8,876 bases of DNA from Actinomycetes bacterium (GTDB lineage Bacteria; Actinomycetota; Acidimicrobiia; Acidimicrobiales; UBA8190): assembly GCA_021798135.1 (NCBI GenBank), contig JAJZYI010000131.1:1-8876 (forward strand). The letters are read 5' to 3'. A program made the translations under genes and the position numbers. This document shows, in pieces, positions 6,491-8,876 of this stretch. The notes beneath the pieces are model-generated. The model searched no databases. It was not told the origin of the DNA and saw only the letters and a list, made by a program, of their open reading frames with translations. Positions within the stretch are counted from its first letter, which is position 1; every line of letters begins with the position of its first letter.

Positions 6491-6520
6491 TAGGATCGAT
6501 CCGGCGAACGAACGAGGAGG
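6491..6520 (+). promoter_or_regulatory. gltA -10 box TAGGAT and Shine-Dalgarno GAGGAGG
   Basis: TAGGAT at 6491-6496 predicts a start near 6503 and a leader of about 29 nt. GAGGAGG (6514-6520) lies 11 nt before the GTG at 6532, a slightly long spacing. The -35 region (GTCGCC, 6468-6473) is weak. Unlike its upstream neighbour, gltA appears to have a conventional leader. Confidence 0.55.
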
Positions 6521-6531
6521 GTCCGAGGGCC

Positions 6532-7806
6532 GTGACCGAAAGCATCACCATCACCGACAACCGGTCGGGGAACCAGCTCGAGATCCCCATCGTCCGGGGT
6601 GGCGTGTCCGCCGCGGAGTGGCAGAAGCTCCTGCCGGGCGTCTGGTTCTACGACCCGGCGTTCATGGCCACCGCAGCGTGCGACAGCGCCATCACCTACC
6701 TGGACGGTGAGAACGGCATCCTCCGGTACCGGGGCTACCCGATCGAGGAGCTCGCCGAGCGGTCCACCTACCTGGAGGTCGCCTACCTGCTCCTGCACGG
6801 CGAGCTGCCCACCGCCGAGCAGTTCGACACCTGGCGCCGGGACATCACGTACCACACGTTCATCCACGAGAACGTCCGCAAGCGCTTCCTCGACGGCTTC
6901 CACTACGACGCCCACCCGATGGGCATGCTCGTGTCCGCCGTCGCCGCCCTCTCCACCTTCTACCTGGACGCCAAGGACATCTTCGACCCGGACTCGCGGC
7001 ACAAGCAGATCATCCGGTTGATCGCCAAGATGCCGACGCTGGCAGCCGCCGCCCACCGCTTCAGCGTGGGGATGCCGTTCGTCTACCCGGACAACACCCT
7101 CGACTTCTGCGCCAACTTCCTGTCGATGATGTGGAAGGTGGCGGAGCCGCACTTCGAGCCCGACCCGGTCCTCGTACGCGCCCTCGACATCCTCTTCATG
7201 CTCCACGCCGACCACGAGCAGAACTGCTCCACGACCGCCATGCGGGTGGTCGGCTCGTCGCACGCCGACCCCTACTCGGCCTGCGCCGCGGCCTGCGCCG
7301 CCCTGTACGGCCCGCGCCACGGCGGCGCCAACGAGGCGGTCATCCGCATGCTGACCGAGATCGGGTCCGTCGACGCGGTGCCCGCCTTCGTCGAGTCGGT
7401 CAAGCAGGGCCACGGCCGCCTGCAGGGCTTCGGCCACCGCGTCTACAAGAACTACGACCCGCGAGCCAAGATCATCAAGCGCACGGCCGACGAGGTCTTC
7501 GCCGTCACCGGGAAGAACCCGCTCCTCGACATCGCGCTGAAGCTGGAGGAGATCGCGCTCGCCGACGACTACTTCATCTCGCGCAAGCTGTACCCGAACG
7601 TCGACTTCTACTCCGGCCTGATCTACCAGGCCATGGGCTTCCCCCTCGAGATGTTCCCGGTGCTGTTCGCCATCCCCCGCACCGCCGGCTGGCTGGCCCA
7701 CTGGGTGGAGATGCTCGACCAGGACTCCAAGATCGCGCGGCCCCGCCAGGTCTACGGCGGCAGCGAGCAGCGCAGCTACGTGCCGGTGCACGAGCGCGGT
7801 CGCTGA
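6532..7806 (+). CDS. gltA: Citrate synthase
   Basis: The 424-residue enzyme condenses acetyl-CoA and oxaloacetate to citrate, the entry step of the TCA cycle, in the cytoplasm. The N-terminal ITYLDGENGILRYRGYPIEEL segment (54-74) is typical of the bacterial hexameric type. The substrate-binding His is H228 in HADHEQN. The catalytic triad is H263 in GPRHGGAN, H302 in GFGHRVYKNYDPRA, and D358 in YPNVDFYSG, matching E. coli H264, H305 and D362. IARPRQVYGG (401-410) near the C-terminus is also conserved. Length is normal. The GTG at 6532 is chosen because the conserved N-terminus (TESITITDNRSG) starts there and GAGGAGG precedes it; the frame stays open upstream, but the promoter lies inside that extension. 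Methylcitrate synthase is an alternative but less likely, as no prp genes are nearby. Confidence 0.97.
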   Translation: MTESITITDNRSGNQLEIPIVRGGVSAAEWQKLLPGVWFYDPAFMATAACDSAITYLDGENGILRYRGYPIEELAERSTYLEVAYLLLHGELPTAEQFDTWRRDITYHTFIHENVRKRFLDGFHYDAHPMGMLVSAVAALSTFYLDAKDIFDPDSRHKQIIRLIAKMPTLAAAAHRFSVGMPFVYPDNTLDFCANFLSMMWKVAEPHFEPDPVLVRALDILFMLHADHEQNCSTTAMRVVGSSHADPYSACAAACAALYGPRHGGANEAVIRMLTEIGSVDAVPAFVESVKQGHGRLQGFGHRVYKNYDPRAKIIKRTADEVFAVTGKNPLLDIALKLEEIALADDYFISRKLYPNVDFYSGLIYQAMGFPLEMFPVLFAIPRTAGWLAHWVEMLDQDSKIARPRQVYGGSEQRSYVPVHERGR

Positions 7807-7812
7807 GGCCAG

Positions 7813-7854
7813 CACTGGCGCACGCCCGGCACTGGCCCGAGGCGTGCGCCAGTG
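7813..7854. terminator. Likely bidirectional terminator hairpin between gltA and tesB
   Basis: A perfect 14-bp inverted repeat: CACTGGCGCACGCC at 7813-7826 and its complement at 7841-7854, with a 14-nt loop. It lies 6 bp after the gltA stop, between two convergent genes. There is no T run on either side, which is common for terminators in GC-rich actinobacteria. Smaller stems follow at 7860-7886 and 7894-7920. Confidence 0.6.
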
Positions 7855-7927
7855 ACCAACCGGCGCTGGCCAGAAGTGTGCGCCGGCGTCCAGCCGGCGC
7901 TGGCACGAGGCGTGCGCCGGTTCAGCG
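7826..7927. repeat. 34-bp-period array of palindromic units, three copies
   Basis: Degenerate units begin at 7826, 7860 and 7894, exactly 34 bp apart, each starting CCGGCRCTGGC and containing GYGTGCGCCRG. A shortened copy precedes them near 7809. Units two and three each fold on themselves (CCGGCGC with GCGCCGG at 7860-7866/7880-7886; CCGGCG and CACG with CGTGCGCCGG at 7894-7920). The last unit runs into the tesB stop codon. The arrangement resembles REP-type intergenic repeats; there are no unique spacers, so it is not a CRISPR. Confidence 0.75.
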
Positions 7928-8800
7928 CTCCGGCGTGACCGGCGTGGTGGAGCGCGGCACCAGCCGCATCAGGCCTTCCTGGACCATCGACACCACCAGC
8001 TGCCCGTGCTGGGAGTACAGGAAGCCGCGGGCCAGCCCCCGGGCGCCGTAGGCGTTGGGGCTGTCCATGTCGTAGAGCAGCCACTCGTCCGCCCGGAACG
8101 GCCGGTGGAACCACATGCAGTGGTCGAGGCTCGCGCCCATGAAGTCGGCATCGTCCCACCGGATGTCGTGGGGGGCGAGCATGGTGTCGAACAGCGACAT
8201 GTCGGACGCGTACGTGGCGATGCAGGTGTGCAGCAGGGGGTCGTCCGGCAGGGTGCCGTCCGCCCGGATCCACAGCCGCTGCACGGGTTCGCTCGCCCGG
8301 TCGTCCGACCAGGGGAGCTCGCCGATGTGGCGCTGGTCGATCGGATGGGGCCTGGCGAACCAGTCCGACAGGCGCTCGCGGTAGGGCTCCAGCCGCTCGT
8401 GCAGGGTGGGCAGCGAGTCGGGGGGCGGCACGTCCGGCATCGGGAACTGGTGCTCGAGCGGGCCGTCCTCGTCGGTGTGGAACGACGCCGCCATGTTGAA
8501 GATGGCCTGCCCGTGCTGGATGGCGACGACGCGGCGCGTGGTGAAGGACCGGCCGTCGCGGATGCGGTCGACCTCGTAGAGGATCGGGACGTTCGGGTCG
8601 CCGGGGCGCAGGAAGTAGGCGTGCAGCGAGTGGACGCGCCCGCGCTCCACGGTCCGCCCGGCCGCCATCAGGGACTGGGCGGCGACCTGCCCGCCGAACA
8701 CCCGCTGGCGGTGCTCGTCGGGGCTCACCCCCCGGAAGATGTTGACCTCGATGGGCTCGATGTCGAGCAGCTTGACGAGAAAGTCCAGTGCGACGCTCAC
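7922..8800 (-). CDS. tesB: Acyl-CoA thioesterase II
   Basis: The 292-residue protein hydrolyses acyl-CoA to free fatty acid and CoA. It has the double hot-dog architecture of TesB: the first hot-dog holds VFGGQVAAQSL (34-44) and HSLHAYFLRPGDP (57-69), the second holds SLDHCMWFHRPFRADEWLLYD (224-244). The catalytic residues fall at D200, S224 and Q274, matching E. coli D204, T228 and Q278 with a constant offset of four; Thr is replaced by Ser, which keeps the hydroxyl. I chose the GTG at 8800 because the family begins with SxALDxLLxLLDLE and because a CAGGAT box 7 nt upstream fits leaderless transcription; an ATG at 8809 would add three residues. It converges on gltA and is not in its operon. 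The role is probably acyl-CoA turnover. Confidence 0.95.
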   Translation of the reverse strand: MSVALDFLVKLLDIEPIEVNIFRGVSPDEHRQRVFGGQVAAQSLMAAGRTVERGRVHSLHAYFLRPGDPNVPILYEVDRIRDGRSFTTRRVVAIQHGQAIFNMAASFHTDEDGPLEHQFPMPDVPPPDSLPTLHERLEPYRERLSDWFARPHPIDQRHIGELPWSDDRASEPVQRLWIRADGTLPDDPLLHTCIATYASDMSLFDTMLAPHDIRWDDADFMGASLDHCMWFHRPFRADEWLLYDMDSPNAYGARGLARGFLYSQHGQLVVSMVQEGLMRLVPRSTTPVTPER

Positions 8801-8807
8801 GCCGATC

Positions 8808-8813
8808 ATCCTG
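8808..8813 (-). promoter_or_regulatory. Possible -10 box CAGGAT giving a leaderless tesB transcript
   Basis: CAGGAT on the minus strand ends 7 nt before the GTG at 8800, the same spacing as TAGGTT before the ATG at 4969. No Shine-Dalgarno is present before the GTG. The first base departs from TAGGNT and the -35 region is weak, so this is a tentative call. Beyond it, to the window end, I see nothing. Confidence 0.35.
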
Positions 8814-8876
8814 GCAGGTGCGCGACCCCGACGTGGCACGAGCACGGCCCGGCAGCGTGCCCCCCGCGGCGCCCGG

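Noticed and set aside
4759..7815. Open frame of 1018 codons on the minus strand
   Set aside because: It lies antisense to both the Ig-like protein gene and gltA, whose motifs are intact on the plus strand. The product is low-complexity His/Arg/Gly/Val-rich sequence.
7826..7927. CRISPR-like array
   Set aside because: The units are contiguous with no unique spacers, are degenerate and self-complementary, and no cas genes are nearby.
1..8876. tRNA, rRNA, insertion sequence or attachment site
   Set aside because: I found no T-loop consensus, no rRNA segments, no transposase or integrase frame and no target-site duplications.

Overview
This is a very GC-rich chromosomal window from what looks like an actinobacterium. 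The actinobacterial-style citrate synthase, frequent GTG starts, start codons placed directly behind -10 boxes (leaderless transcripts) and G/C-dominated third codon positions all point to Actinomycetota. I lean towards the class Acidimicrobiia, but that is inference and no rRNA or other marker is present to prove it. There are five protein genes. I see no tRNA, rRNA, transposase or CRISPR array.

Left part (1-4257): two divergent genes share a control region of about 300-370 bp. Leftward runs a large membrane protein: a polysaccharide flippase (Wzx/MATE-like, about 12 membrane helices) that continues into a C-terminal region resembling a GT2 glycosyltransferase whose catalytic motifs are degraded. 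Two low-complexity insertions sit in it, an alanine-rich loop and a 36-bp in-frame RGD-rich repeat. Rightward runs sqdB, a very well conserved UDP-sulfoquinovose synthase. Together they suggest synthesis of sulfoquinovose (for the sulfolipid SQDG or for a surface glycan) beside a membrane step in glycan export. The functional link is inferred only from adjacency.

Middle (4258-4968): a 711-bp gap without a convincing gene. It holds a 22-bp sequence repeated three times, the best-formed promoter in the window (TTGCGC-17-TAGGCT) with no obvious gene behind it, and a lower-GC stretch with a perfect AGAAATTTCT palindrome. It could encode a small RNA or long leader.

Right part (4969-8876): a membrane-anchored, exported protein with a CARDB-like sandwich and a bacterial Ig-like domain, apparently transcribed leaderless; then gltA (citrate synthase) on the same strand with its own promoter and Shine-Dalgarno; then, convergent, tesB (acyl-CoA thioesterase II). 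A perfect 54-bp tandem duplication crosses the stop codon of the Ig-like protein gene. A 34-bp-period array of inverted-repeat units fills the gap between gltA and tesB and probably acts as a two-way terminator.

Two themes recur: a TAGGNT -10 hexamer in front of most genes, and short tandem repeats of two or three copies (units of 9, 18, 22, 34, 36 and 54 bp), both inside and between genes. No complete new system is evident. The most unusual items are the flippase/degenerate-GT2 fusion beside sqdB and the orphan promoter region.
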